From positions 558,001-622,000 of the forward strand of contig NZ_FSRJ01000003.1 of assembly GCF_900142065.1 (NCBI RefSeq): DNA of 64,000 nucleotides. Reading direction: 5' to 3'. The notes beneath the pieces were generated by a model. That model saw only the letters and a list, made by a program, of their open reading frames with translations, made no database searches and was not told the origin of the DNA. The first letter of the stretch is position 1. Every line of letters starts with the position of its first letter. A program made the position numbers and the translations under genes. The stretch is from Agromyces cerinus subsp. cerinus (GTDB lineage: Bacteria; Actinomycetota; Actinomycetes; Actinomycetales; Microbacteriaceae). Positions 8,613 through 16,570 of the stretch are shown piece after piece.

Positions 8613-8642
8613 GCGCCGCTTGCCACAGCAAACAAGCGGCGC
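8613..8642. repeat. Perfect 10-bp inverted repeat
   Basis: GCGCCGCTTG (8613-8622) and CAAGCGGCGC (8633-8642) form a perfect stem with a 10-nt loop. It lies between the 67-bp repeats and the AT-rich hairpin. It could be part of a small RNA or a second transcription stop; no T-run follows. Confidence 0.6.
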
Positions 8643-8654
8643 AGTTCCGAATAT

Positions 8655-8699
8655 ATAACGGATCGGTAACAGGCGCTAGTTATCGTTCCGTTATTTTTC
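8655..8699. terminator. Bidirectional terminator-like hairpin
   Basis: ATAACGGA (8655-8662) pairs with TCCGTTAT (8687-8694), and the inner GTAAC pairs with GTTAT around an 8-nt loop. TTTTT follows on the plus strand and TATAT on the minus strand. It sits about 45 bp beyond the stop of the winged-helix gene and most likely ends that leftward transcript. Confidence 0.65.
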
Positions 8700-8741
8700 G
8701 AGACGGCTCATTCCGCGGCGCTCGTCGGCGCCTGCGCCGGC

Positions 8742-9536
8742 TCAGTACAGGTCGGGGGAGGGCGTCGAGGCCTGGCGGATCGAGACATCCGCGTGGCGGT
8801 CGAAGCGGTAGCCGACGCCGCGAACCGTGCGCACGATGTCCTGGTAGTGCGCGAGCTTCGAGCGCAGGCGACGCACGTGCACGTCGATGGTGCGCTCGCT
8901 CGGGGCCTCGTCGTCGGCGTCCCAGAGGCTGTCGATGAGCTCGTGGCGGTCGATCGTGCGGCCCTCGCGGAGCACGAGGTACTGCAGCAGTTCGAACTCC
9001 TTGTAGGTGAGGCCCGCAGCCTCGCCGTCGAGCAGCACGCGCTTGCGGGAGATGTCGATGATCACGCCGTTGGGGTGCCGGTCGGCGTCGTCGCGCACGC
9101 CCTGACCCTCGCGCTGCTTGGCGAGCGCCGCCGGGTCCTGCAGGGCGAGCCGAACGACGTCGACGTCGCGGCCGCCGGCTCCTTCGGGTGCGAGTGCCAC
9201 CGCGGCGTACGTCTCGGCGGAGGGGGAGACCTCGGCGGTGAGTGCGCGCAGCGCCTCGACGATTCGGTGGAGGGTCGTGCCGTCGGAGAGGGCCTTGGCT
9301 TCGTCGATGCCGACGTAGAGCACGAAGCCGCGAGCTTCAGTGCCCTCGGGCACGGCGCGGACCCGCGGGCTGCGGGCAGCCGACGCGGACTCGGCCGACG
9401 CTGCGACGCCGGACTGGGCGACCTCGGCGGGCACGGAGCGGAGCGGAGCCGACACCTGCGCCGGCGCTGCGGCGAGCGACGGTGCGGTGCGGGCCTGGAC
9501 GGTACGGATGGGAGCGGGTGCGAGTGCGAGAGACAT
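8742..9536 (-). CDS. Winged-helix (OmpR/PhoB-type) transcriptional regulator without receiver domain
   Basis: 264 residues. Residues 1-65 are Ala/Pro/Ser-rich and probably disordered. Residues 65-150 form a domain I do not recognise (VLYVGIDEAKALSDGTTLHR); it has no phospho-acceptor motif. From about 155 a typical OmpR/PhoB DNA-binding domain follows: LTYKEFELLQYLVLREGRTI, then a recognition helix around SERTIDVHVRRLRSKL and the wing VRTVRGVGYRFD. The ATG at 9536 follows AAGGA. A long leader of about 270 nt separates it from a good promoter. Targets are not apparent. Confidence 0.85.
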   Translation of the reverse strand: MSLALAPAPIRTVQARTAPSLAAAPAQVSAPLRSVPAEVAQSGVAASAESASAARSPRVRAVPEGTEARGFVLYVGIDEAKALSDGTTLHRIVEALRALTAEVSPSAETYAAVALAPEGAGGRDVDVVRLALQDPAALAKQREGQGVRDDADRHPNGVIIDISRKRVLLDGEAAGLTYKEFELLQYLVLREGRTIDRHELIDSLWDADDEAPSERTIDVHVRRLRSKLAHYQDIVRTVRGVGYRFDRHADVSIRQASTPSPDLY

Positions 9537-10034
9537 GACGGAGAATCCTTGCGTGAAGGGTGCAGCGACGGACCCCTGGAGTGGGGTCTGAGCGAATGGC
9601 CGTACGGCCGGGCGAACCCCCGGATGCGGTGGGTTCAGAGGAGTCGGCGTCGATCTGGGTGCGGATCGGCTGCGGAACTCGGCGGTGGGGTCGCGGTCAG
9701 CGGCACATTCGACAACACATGGCTGCACGTGCCGGCATCATCATGCCGGTCGTCCTGAGAGCGCCGTGGGCGGTCAGGTTGCGTGCGGTGTCTGTCATGA
9801 GCGTCAGTCAAACCGATCACCGAGCATGTGTCAATTCGTGACCATCGCGTGACGGGGTGTGACATCGCACGCGGTGCGCGATGCCGAGAGGCATCCGGCA
9901 GGATCAGTCAGCCCATGGCAGTGTTTGCAAGATTCTGCGATGAATACGCAGTTTCAGAAATCTTCCGCGTCGGATTCTCACCTCGGCGTGTCGAGGCTCG
10001 AAGATCCTTCGGGATTGGGGCCGTGTGGCGGCGC
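9537..10034. other. Leader of the winged-helix gene plus upp 3' flank
   Basis: 498 bp without a convincing gene. Positions 9537-9805 would be the 5' untranslated leader of the winged-helix gene (minus strand). It contains two hairpins, GACCCC/GGGGTC near 9570-9590 and a CCGGCAT/ATGCCGG stem near 9732-9752. Positions 9835-10034 are less GC-rich and lie downstream of upp; I see nothing definite there. Confidence 0.5.
9806..9834 (-). promoter_or_regulatory. Promoter for the winged-helix regulator
   Basis: Read on the minus strand, TTGACA (9834-9829) and TTGACT (9811-9806) are separated by exactly 17 bp. This is the nearest good promoter to the winged-helix gene and would give a leader of about 260-270 nt. 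Confidence 0.5.
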
Positions 10035-10670
10035 TTATACCGTGCCGTACAGTCGGTCGCCCGCGTCGCCGAGGCCGGGCACGATGTAGCCGAGTTCGTT
10101 CAGGCGCTCGTCGACGGCGCCGAGCACGACGGTCACCTCGCCGCGACCCTCCATCGCCTGCTCGACTGCCGCGAGGCCCTCGGGGGCCGCGAGGATGCAG
10201 ATGGCCGTGACATCCGTCGCCCCGCGCTTCAGCAGGAACTCGATCGCCGCGATGAGCGATCCGCCCGTGGCGAGCATCGGGTCGAGCACGAAGCACTGGC
10301 GGTCGCTGAGGTCGTCGGGCAGGCGCTCGGCGTAGGTGGTGGGCTCGAGCGTCTCTTCGTTGCGTGCCATGCCGAGGAAGCCGACCTCGGCCGTGGGCAC
10401 GAGCTTCGTCATGCCCTCGAGCATGCCGAGCCCCGCGCGGAGGATCGGCACGATGAGCGGCTTGGGGTCGGCGATGCGCACGCCCGTGGTGGGTGCGACC
10501 GGCGTGACGATGTCGACCGGCTCGACCCGCACGCCGCGCGTGCCCTCGTAGGCGAGCAGCGTCATGAGCTCTTCGACGAGCGAGCGGAACACCGGCGACG
10601 GGGTGTTCACGTCGCGGAGCACCGTCAGCTTGTGGGTGATGAGCGGGTGGTCGGCAACGTGGACTCGCAT
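10035..10670 (-). CDS. upp: Uracil phosphoribosyltransferase
   Basis: Converts uracil and PRPP to UMP in pyrimidine salvage. The 211-residue length is exactly that of the family. Motifs: [13 protein letters not shown] (75-87, uracil-site region), the PRPP loop [13 protein letters not shown] (127-139), and the C-terminal [16 protein letters not shown]. The ATG at 10670 gives the normal N-terminus [15 protein letters not shown]. It is divergent from tadA, with 45 bp between the two starts. Confidence 0.97.
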   Translation of the reverse strand: MRVHVADHPLITHKLTVLRDVNTPSPVFRSLVEELMTLLAYEGTRGVRVEPVDIVTPVAPTTGVRIADPKPLIVPILRAGLGMLEGMTKLVPTAEVGFLGMARNEETLEPTTYAERLPDDLSDRQCFVLDPMLATGGSLIAAIEFLLKRGATDVTAICILAAPEGLAAVEQAMEGRGEVTVVLGAVDERLNELGYIVPGLGDAGDRLYGTV

Positions 10671-10715
10671 AGGCTCGAGTCTAGTTCGGGAGGGTCGAGC
10701 GCGGAGGAGGGGATC

Positions 10716-11183
10716 ATGGAGCTGCCGCAGCATCGCGAGTGGATGCGCCTCGCGCTCGCCGAGGCCGCTCAGGCGCCCGCGACGCGCGATGTACCGGTCG
10801 GCGCGATCGTCGTCGACGCGGACGGAGCGGTCATCGCCGCCCGCCGCAACGAACGTGAGCTGCACGGCGATCCGACCGCTCATGCCGAGCTCCTGGCGCT
10901 TCGCTCGGCCGCCGAGGTCACCGGCGACTGGCGGCTCACCGACTGCACCCTCGTCGTGACGCTGGAGCCCTGCGTCATGTGCGCCGGTGCGATCCTCGCC
11001 GCGCGCATCCCGACGGTCGTGTTCGGCGCATGGGACGAGAAGGCCGGCGCAGCCGGGTCGCTCTACGACGTGCTGCGGGATCGACGGCTGAACCACCGGG
11101 TCGAGGTGTTCGCCGGCGTCGAGGCGGATGCCGCGGCGCGACTGCTGCTCGACTTCTTCGAGGACCCGCTCAGGCGCTCGTGA
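10716..11183 (+). CDS. tadA: tRNA-specific adenosine deaminase
   Basis: Deaminates A34 to inosine in tRNA-Arg(ACG), so that one tRNA reads CGT, CGC and CGA. The matching tRNA is at 2614-2686. Zinc-site motifs are HAE (H56, E58; catalytic Glu) and PCVMC (C86, C89). The length of 155 residues is normal. GGAGGAGGGG precedes the ATG. The last 19 codons ([13 protein letters not shown] at the end) lie in the first unit of a 65-bp tandem array, and further out-of-gene copies of this coding end follow the stop. Confidence 0.95.
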   Translation: MELPQHREWMRLALAEAAQAPATRDVPVGAIVVDADGAVIAARRNERELHGDPTAHAELLALRSAAEVTGDWRLTDCTLVVTLEPCVMCAGAILAARIPTVVFGAWDEKAGAAGSLYDVLRDRRLNHRVEVFAGVEADAAARLLLDFFEDPLRRS

Positions 11184-11443
11184 GGCGAGTGGATATCGCG
11201 GCGCGGCGGCTGCTCGGCTTCTTCGAGGACCCGCTCAGGCGCTCGTGAGGCGTGTGGATATCGCGGCGCGGCGGCTGCTCGGCTTCTTCGAGGACCCGCT
11301 CAGGCGCTCGTGAGGCGTGTGGATATCGCGGCGCGGCGGCTGCTCGACTTCTTCGAGGACCCGCTCAGGCGCTCGTGAGGCGAGTGGATATCGCGGCGCG
11401 GCGGCTGCTCGACTTCTTCGAGGACCCGCTCAGGCGCTCGTGA
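11119..11443. repeat. 65-bp tandem array formed from the end of tadA
   Basis: Five units of exactly 65 bp. The TGA following CAGGCGCTCG recurs at 11181, 11246, 11311, 11376 and 11441. Unit 1 is the 3' end of tadA (diverged in its first third); units 2-5 are near-identical. They differ at one position (G or A in CTCGGCTTC/CTCGACTTC) and at GGCGAGTGG versus GGCGTGTGG. The last unit also contains the final codons and stop of the convergent TetR gene (11430-11432). Confidence 0.95.
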
Positions 11444-12050
11444 GGCCCGCCGAGAGGCGCTGGAAGTTCTGCACGGCCCGCTCGGCCGGTGAGCCCGGCC
11501 CGAGCTCGGGGTCATCCGTCTCGGCCCAGGCCTCGAGTGCGATGCGGATCGCATCGGTGGCCGCAGCCGCGACGAGTCGTGCGGTCGACTCGTCGACCGA
11601 CGGCCCGCCGAGCTCGAGGATGACACCGCGCAGCTTCGTCTCCGACTCGCGGTTGACCCGGTACCAGACGTTCATGAGGGCGGGGTCGTCGGCGCCGGCA
11701 CGCAGGAGTCCGCGGGTCCAGTGCACGCCCTCGAGCTCGGCGTCGGGGGGTGTGAGGGCTTCGGCGATGGCCTGCTCGATCGCGATGAGCGGGTCGACCG
11801 AGCGATCGGATGCCGCGAGCAGCGCGCGCCAGTGCTCGGCGCCGACCGAGAGGAGGGGGGCGACCGCATCCTCCTTGGTGCGGAAGTAACGGTAGAAGGT
11901 GCGCAGCGCCACGCCGCCGGCGGCAGCGATCTCCTCGGCGGTCGTCGCGTCGGGGCCGCGATCGGTGAAGAGACGGGCGGCGGCGCGGGCGAGCTCGAGC
12001 TGGGTCGCGGCCTTGCGGCGTTCGGTCAGCGTCGGGGGTTTCTCTTCCAC
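11430..12050 (-). CDS. TetR-family transcriptional regulator
   Basis: 206 residues. The N-terminal helix-turn-helix is at about residues 20-60 (FTDRGPDATTAEEIAAAGGV, then ALRTFYRYFRTKEDA). The C-terminal ligand domain is typical of the MftR-like branch. The GTG at 12050 gives the usual short N-terminus VEEKPPTLTERRK; longer frames extend into the promoter region. It is divergent from the SDR gene at 12166, and the 115 bp between them carry two dyads, so it probably represses that gene and itself. Its last five codons lie inside the tadA repeat. Confidence 0.88.
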   Translation of the reverse strand: MEEKPPTLTERRKAATQLELARAAARLFTDRGPDATTAEEIAAAGGVALRTFYRYFRTKEDAVAPLLSVGAEHWRALLAASDRSVDPLIAIEQAIAEALTPPDAELEGVHWTRGLLRAGADDPALMNVWYRVNRESETKLRGVILELGGPSVDESTARLVAAAATDAIRIALEAWAETDDPELGPGSPAERAVQNFQRLSAGLTSA

Positions 12051-12080
12051 GTTCGAAGCGTACGCGATGAGGGCTTCAAC

Positions 12081-12114
12081 GTGGCGCTCATCGCCACACT
12101 GGCACAACGTGTCA
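12081..12114. promoter_or_regulatory. Candidate TetR operators
   Basis: Two dyads lie in the divergent TetR/SDR intergenic region: GTGGCG-CTCAT-CGCCAC (12081-12097, perfect) and TGGCAC-AAC-GTGTCA (12100-12114, one mismatch). Their position between divergent regulator and enzyme genes is the classic TetR layout. Which one is bound is not known. Confidence 0.5.
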
Positions 12115-12165
12115 CTGTGGCGTAGCGTGTAGTACATCTTCCCGATCACTGAAAGGTCACCTGTC

Positions 12166-12951
12166 ATGAACCGTTACGAAGGACGCCGCGCGATCGTCAC
12201 CGGCGGAGGCTCCGGCATCGGCCAGGCCACCGTGCTCCGCATGCTCGCCGAGGGTGGCCGTGTCGTCGCCGCCGACGTGAGCGACGCCGGCCTCGCCGAC
12301 ACCGTGGCCAAGGCCGGCGACGCCGCCGACCGCCTCACGACCGTCGTCGTGAACATCTCCGACGAGGCCTCCGTGCGCGAGGGCGTCGCCGCTGCCGTCC
12401 AGGCGCTCGGCGGCCTCGACGTGCTCGTCAACGCCGCCGGCATCCTCCGCTCCTCGCACACCCACGAGACCACGCTCGAGCAGTTCCAGCAGGTCATCAA
12501 CGTGAACCTCGTCGGCACCTTCCTCATGATCCGCGAGTCGATCCCCGCCCTTCTCGAGGGCAACGGCGCCGCGGTCGTGAACTTCAGCTCGACGTCGGCC
12601 GCCTTCGCACACCCGTACATGTCGGCCTACGCGGCCAGCAAGGGCGGCGTGCAGTCGATGACCCACGCGCTCGCGGCGGAGTACGCCAAGCAGGGCATCC
12701 GCTTCAACTCGGTGCAGCCCGGCTCGATCTCGTCGGGCATGACCGACGGCAGCGGCGAGAGCAAGCAGAGCCAGGGTCCCGGCCTGCCCGCCGACGCAGA
12801 CTTCAGCCTCTTCATGAAGCTCGCACCGGCGATCAAGCAGGGCTTCGCCGGCCCCGAGGCCGTCGCCGGCGTCGTCGCGATGCTCGCGAGCGAAGACGGT
12901 TCGTTCATCACCGGCACCGAGGTGCGCATCGACGGCGGCACGCACTTCTAG
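12166..12951 (+). CDS. SDR-family oxidoreductase
   Basis: A 261-residue classical short-chain dehydrogenase. It has the NAD(P) loop TGGGSGIG (12-19), NAAG (89-92), the active site with Ser141-144, Tyr155 and Lys159 (SAYAASKG), and the C-terminal ITGTEVRIDGG. An acidic Asp at 37 (VVAADVSD) after beta-2 suggests NAD rather than NADP. GAAAGG precedes the ATG. Family members oxidise or reduce alcohols, ketones, steroids or sugars; the substrate is unknown. The divergent TetR gene suggests induction by that substrate. Confidence 0.92.
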   Translation: MNRYEGRRAIVTGGGSGIGQATVLRMLAEGGRVVAADVSDAGLADTVAKAGDAADRLTTVVVNISDEASVREGVAAAVQALGGLDVLVNAAGILRSSHTHETTLEQFQQVINVNLVGTFLMIRESIPALLEGNGAAVVNFSSTSAAFAHPYMSAYAASKGGVQSMTHALAAEYAKQGIRFNSVQPGSISSGMTDGSGESKQSQGPGLPADADFSLFMKLAPAIKQGFAGPEAVAGVVAMLASEDGSFITGTEVRIDGGTHF

Positions 12952-12971
12952 TCGCCACTGCCACGCCTCGT

Positions 12972-13002
12972 GGGCGCCGTCCGGAGCATCCGGTCGGCGC
13001 CC
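12972..13002 (+). terminator. Hairpin after the SDR gene
   Basis: GGGCGCCG (12972-12979) pairs with CGGCGCCC (12995-13002), and an inner CCGG/CCGG extends the stem. It begins 20 bp after the SDR stop. There is no T-run, as is common for actinobacterial terminator candidates. The following 150 bp to the next gene hold nothing I can identify. Confidence 0.5.
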
Positions 13003-13160
13003 GTGTGCGTTGGGGATACGGTGCGTCGCCACGTCGGAGAACTGCACGAACTCGGATCGATCAGCGATGAAGGGTCCGAATCCGCGCAGATCCCCGAACC
13101 TACGGCGGGGAGGAGTGGCGCAGCGTGAATGTGCGAGGGTGCGACGTGTGGAGGGAGGGC

Positions 13161-13889
13161 CTACGCAGCGCGCGTGTCGCGCGCTTCGAGCCCCTCGAGG
13201 TACTCGCCCAGCAGGCGAGCGGATGCCTCCTGCGCGACCGGCCCGAACGACCCACGCTCCTCGCGCAGCTGCTCGCGGCTCAGGCCGTACTCGGGTAGCT
13301 CGTCGCCCCACTCGCGCAGCCACTCTTCATGGATCTCGTCGGTGACCTCGGGGTGGAACTGCACGGCGAGCAGCCACTCGCCCTTCGAGAAGGCCTGGTT
13401 CTCGTAGGCGCCCGACGAGGCGAGTCGATGGACGCCCGCCGGCAGCTCGAAGGTGTCGCCGTGCCACTGCACCGTCGGCACCCCGGCGAAGTGCCGCACG
13501 GGCGAGCTCGCCCCGGCCTCCGTCGGCTCGACCGTCAGCCAGCCGACCTCCTTCGTCGTGCCCTTGAACACTTCGGCGCCGAGCGACTTGGCGAGCAGCT
13601 GAGCGCCGAGGCACACGCCGAAGATAGGCGCCTCAGCGTCGATGCGCGTGCGGAGCAGCGCGATCTCGTCGGCGAGGTACGGATAGCGGTCGGTCTCGTA
13701 TGCGCCCTCGTCGCCGCCGAGCACCACGACGAGGTCGGGCGCCAGGGCGTCGAGCGCCGAGACATCCGTCGACGGGGCGTCGACCGTGACGATCTCGTAG
13801 CCGTGCGCCTCGAGCGTGGGGCCGAGGTTGCCGAGACCGATCGCGGAGTCGTGGCGCAGCACCAGGGCGGTGCGGCGTGCTCGCGTCAC
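13161..13889 (-). CDS. Class I glutamine amidotransferase-like protein
   Basis: 242 residues resembling the GMP-synthase-type GATase family. The nucleophile is in FGVCLGAQLLA (C93) and the catalytic His and Glu in FHPEV (about 176-180), forming a complete triad. No synthetase domain is attached. Such stand-alone proteins may hydrolyse glutamine or gamma-glutamyl compounds (PuuD/YfeJ-like); the substrate is unknown. The GTG at 13889 overlaps the stop of the cation transporter (GTGA), so the two genes are coupled. The frame continues upstream, but only as a shadow of that gene. Confidence 0.88.
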   Translation of the reverse strand: MTRARRTALVLRHDSAIGLGNLGPTLEAHGYEIVTVDAPSTDVSALDALAPDLVVVLGGDEGAYETDRYPYLADEIALLRTRIDAEAPIFGVCLGAQLLAKSLGAEVFKGTTKEVGWLTVEPTEAGASSPVRHFAGVPTVQWHGDTFELPAGVHRLASSGAYENQAFSKGEWLLAVQFHPEVTDEIHEEWLREWGDELPEYGLSREQLREERGSFGPVAQEASARLLGEYLEGLEARDTRAA

Positions 13890-14848
13890 TCGAGGCCCTT
13901 GATGACGATGGCGTCGGTCGGCGGTGCGGGCTGGTTCGGCTCGACGTAGACGTCGGGCTCGATGTAGATCGCGCGCGCCGAGGGCACCGCGTCGCGGATG
14001 CGCTGCTCGATCACGTTGGTCGCCACCGCCACCTCGAGCAGGCGCTGGTCGGCCGCGAAGCCGAGCTTCGCGGCGATGAGCAGCTCGTCGGGGCCGAGGT
14101 AGAGGGTCTTCATGTGGATGATGCGCTCGGCCTCGGGGCCGGCGAGGATGGCCTGCTCGATGCGCTCCAGGTCGTCGTCGTTGGCGCCTTCGCCGACGAG
14201 GAGCGACTTCGTCTCGATGCCGAGCACGACGGCCACGACCACGAGGAGCGTGCCGATCATGAGCGTGCCGATGGCGTCGAAGACCGGGTTGCCGGTGAGA
14301 ACCGTGAGGCCGACGGCGAGGAACGCGAACACGAGGCCGATGAGGGCCGCGACGTCTTCGAGCAGCACGACGGGCAGCTCGGGCGCCTTCGCCCGGCGCA
14401 CGAACTGCACCCAGCTCTGGCGGCCGCGGATGGTGTTCGACTCCTTGACCGCCGTACGCAGCGAGAACGACTCGAGCACGATCGCGATCGAGAGCACGAG
14501 CAGCGGCAGCCAGGCGTTCTCGAGCTCGTGCGGGTGCGTCAGCTTGTCGACGCCCTCGTAGATCGAGAAGATGCCGCCGACCGAGAACAGGATGATCGAC
14601 ACGACGAAGGCGTAGACGTAGCGCTCGCGGCCGTAGCCGAAGGGGTGCTCCTTGTCGGCGGCCTTCTTCGCCTTGCGGCCGCCGAGGATCAGGAGCAGCT
14701 GATTGCCGGCGTCGGCGACCGAGTGCACGCCCTCGGCGAGCATCGAGGTGGAACCCGAGAAGAACCACGCGATGAACTTCGTCAGGGCGATGCCCGTATT
14801 GGCGAGGAACGCCGCGATGATTGCCTTGGTGCCGCCCGATGCGCTCAT
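13886..14848 (-). CDS. Cation diffusion facilitator family transporter
   Basis: 320 residues with six membrane segments. The metal-site motifs are HSVAD (first intramembrane pair) and LLEDVAAL (second); in the second the usual His is replaced by Glu-Asp, as in the SLC30A9-like branch. HPFGYGRERYVYAF is also typical of that branch. A cytoplasmic C-terminal domain (from about 215) follows. The family exports Zn, Mn or Fe by proton antiport; the metal cannot be read. It is the first gene of a two-gene operon with the amidotransferase. Confidence 0.9.
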   Translation of the reverse strand: MSASGGTKAIIAAFLANTGIALTKFIAWFFSGSTSMLAEGVHSVADAGNQLLLILGGRKAKKAADKEHPFGYGRERYVYAFVVSIILFSVGGIFSIYEGVDKLTHPHELENAWLPLLVLSIAIVLESFSLRTAVKESNTIRGRQSWVQFVRRAKAPELPVVLLEDVAALIGLVFAFLAVGLTVLTGNPVFDAIGTLMIGTLLVVVAVVLGIETKSLLVGEGANDDDLERIEQAILAGPEAERIIHMKTLYLGPDELLIAAKLGFAADQRLLEVAVATNVIEQRIRDAVPSARAIYIEPDVYVEPNQPAPPTDAIVIKGLE

Positions 14849-14952
14849 GCAGCAATCCTAAAGGGGATGATTGGCTGCGTTCGCGTCGAGCCCGATGCGC
14901 TCGTGCAGCAATCCACGTCCACGGCATCCGGCCTCGAATCTAGGATGGTCGC

Positions 14953-15807
14953 ATGAGTGCCGAGGCCCCCGTCAGACTGCCCGCGATCGCGTTCCTGGGG
15001 GCCGGCTCGATGGCCCGCGCCATCCTCACCGGCCTGTTGCAGCCGGGCATCGAGGTCGACGGCGGCATTCGTTCGACGAACCGCAGCGCCGAGAAGGCGG
15101 CCGAGCTCGCCGCACTTCCCGGAGTCGTCGCGTACGCCACCGAGACGGATGCCTCGGCCAACCGCACGGCCGTCGCCGGCGCGAAGCTCGTGGTCGTCGC
15201 CGTGAAGCCGGCGATGGTGCCCGCGCTCCTCGAGGAGATCGCCGAAGCGCTCGAGCCCGGTGCGATCGTCGTGAGTGTCGCCGCCGGGGTCACCGTCGCG
15301 ACCTTCGAGTCGCTGCTGCCCGAGTCGGTCGCGGTGATCCGTTCGATGCCGAACACGCCGGCCGTCGTCGGCCGCGCCGTCACGGGCGTCTCGGCCGGCA
15401 CCCGGTCGAGCGACGACGACCTCGCGCTCGCCGTGGCCCTGTTCGAGACCGTCGGCGAAGTGCTCGTCGTGCCCGAGGGGCAGATCGACGCCCTCTCGAC
15501 GATCTCGGGCTCGGGCCCGGCCTACGTCTTCTACCTGATCGAGCAGCTCACGGCCGCGGCGGTCGACAAGGGCTTCACACCCGAGCAGGCGGCCGTCATG
15601 GTCGAGGGCACGTTCCGCGGGGCGAGCGAACTGCTCGCCGCGTCCGATGACGGCCCTGCCGCGCTGCGACGCCGTGTCACGAGCCCGAAGGGCACCACCG
15701 AGCGCGCCGTCGCCGTGCTCGAGGAGGCCGGGTTCAAGCGCACGTTCGACCGCGCGACCGATGCGGCGCTCGCTCGCGCGCGCGAGCTCGCCGCCGGCGG
15801 CGCCTGA
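14953..15807 (+). CDS. proC: Pyrroline-5-carboxylate reductase
   Basis: Catalyses the last step of proline synthesis, reducing 1-pyrroline-5-carboxylate with NAD(P)H. The 284 residues show the dinucleotide loop AFLGAGSMA (13-21), VVAVKPAMVP, RSMPNTPAVVG, the active-site ISGSGPAYVFYLIE, and SPKGTTERAVAVLEEAGF at the C-terminus. TAGGAT at 14941-14946 ends six nt before the ATG, so the transcript is probably leaderless. It is a single gene. Confidence 0.96.
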   Translation: MSAEAPVRLPAIAFLGAGSMARAILTGLLQPGIEVDGGIRSTNRSAEKAAELAALPGVVAYATETDASANRTAVAGAKLVVVAVKPAMVPALLEEIAEALEPGAIVVSVAAGVTVATFESLLPESVAVIRSMPNTPAVVGRAVTGVSAGTRSSDDDLALAVALFETVGEVLVVPEGQIDALSTISGSGPAYVFYLIEQLTAAAVDKGFTPEQAAVMVEGTFRGASELLAASDDGPAALRRRVTSPKGTTERAVAVLEEAGFKRTFDRATDAALARARELAAGGA

Positions 15808-15916
15808 GCGCCGGGTTCCAGCGGCGGGCTGAACGCACCTCGGGGTGTTGCCGGCGTCGTGCCTGCGCCCCGCGGGGGCGCGGCGCCGCGAGGTGCGACG
15901 CCGCGACGCGCCGGCG

Positions 15917-16168
15917 CTACAGCGCCCTGGGGACCTCGCGAGATCGTGCCTTGACCAGCGACTTCGCGACGCGCACACTGGCGACGATCACCAGCATGGC
16001 GCCGACCGCGATGATGCCCATCGTGAGTCCGGCGACCAGTGCGTCGGGGTGCTCGCGCGTGAGTGTCGGCTGGGCGGCGAGTTCACTCTCGAAACCGGCG
16101 GCGAATCCGATCATGAACAGCCAGGTCGCGACGACCATCGTCGCGAGGAACGTAGGGATCCTCTTCAT
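15917..16168 (-). CDS. Small two-helix membrane protein, unknown
   Basis: 83 residues with two membrane segments (about 6-25 and 43-65) and a basic C-terminal tail (KSLVKARSR). I do not recognise a family. The ATG at 16168 is well supported: AAAGGAGGCGAC, a near-perfect ribosome binding site, lies directly upstream, and TATACT (rc of 16195-16200) is a good -10 box. Longer frames would ignore both. Confidence 0.75.
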   Translation of the reverse strand: MKRIPTFLATMVVATWLFMIGFAAGFESELAAQPTLTREHPDALVAGLTMGIIAVGAMLVIVASVRVAKSLVKARSREVPRAL

Positions 16169-16338
16169 GTCGCCTCCTTTGGCGTGACCTGCCAGTATAG
16201 CCCACGTGCAAGGAAATGCCTGAACCGGGCCGGTTTCGAAACGCGGTCGTGGGCCGATGGTCGGCGAAGTGACTTCCTCTGAGGGGTGGGCTATGGTCAT
16301 CGGAAGCCCGCCAGCTGATGAAGGGAAGCGAGCCCAGC

Positions 16339-16461
16339 ATGTCCGAGAAGAACGCCCGCGGAAGCACCGCGAAGAAGCAAGCCCAGCTCTCGTTGAAAGA
16401 GAAGCGAGCGCTGAAGCGCGAGAAGGCCGAAGACGGCATCGTCAAGCCGCGCAAGCGCTGA
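16339..16461 (+). CDS. Very small basic protein (40 residues), unknown
   Basis: Encodes MSEKNARGSTAKKQAQLSLK followed by a run of Lys/Arg/Glu ending in KPRKR. It is highly charged, probably helical or disordered, with no membrane segment. AAGGGAAG is the ribosome binding site, and TATGGT (about 16292) is a possible -10. Similar short Lys-rich proteins are common in actinobacteria, but I cannot assign a role; nucleic-acid or ribosome association would fit the charge. The codon pattern (third-position G/C) supports a real gene. Confidence 0.65.
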   Translation: MSEKNARGSTAKKQAQLSLKEKRALKREKAEDGIVKPRKR

Positions 16462-16464
16462 CGC

Positions 16465-16512
16465 CGAGGCGGCCGGGCGCGAAGCGCAGCCGAGCTCCCG
16501 GCCGCTGCCTCG
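16465..16512. terminator. Bidirectional terminator-like hairpin
   Basis: CGAGGC-GGCCGGG (16465-16477) pairs with CCCGGCC-GCT-GCCTCG (16497-16512) with a 3-nt bulge. It lies between the 40-residue protein gene and the convergent methyltransferase gene and could stop both transcripts. Confidence 0.55.
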
Positions 16513-16570
16513 ACCTCGAGCTCAGACCCGGATGGGGTGGCGCGTGCAGCCGCCGACTCGCGTTTCGACC

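Larger units (their letters stand above)
8351..8741. other. Non-coding structured region
   Basis: 391 bp between the MarR start and the winged-helix gene's stop. It holds the MarR operator, two and a half copies of a 67-bp repeat (8400-8567), a perfect 10-bp hairpin (8613-8642) and a terminator-like hairpin (8655-8699). The last third is much more AT-rich than the rest of the window. Open frames through it are made of repeat translations and are not credible proteins. Confidence 0.7.

Noticed and set aside
11119..11443. Possible CRISPR array or integron at tadA
   Set aside because: The 65-bp units carry tadA coding sequence with no spacers and no integrase nearby; simple tandem duplication.
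13890..14927. A single long frame joining the glutamine amidotransferase to upstream sequence
   Set aside because: The upstream part is a different frame of the cation transporter; the GTGA overlap marks the true start.
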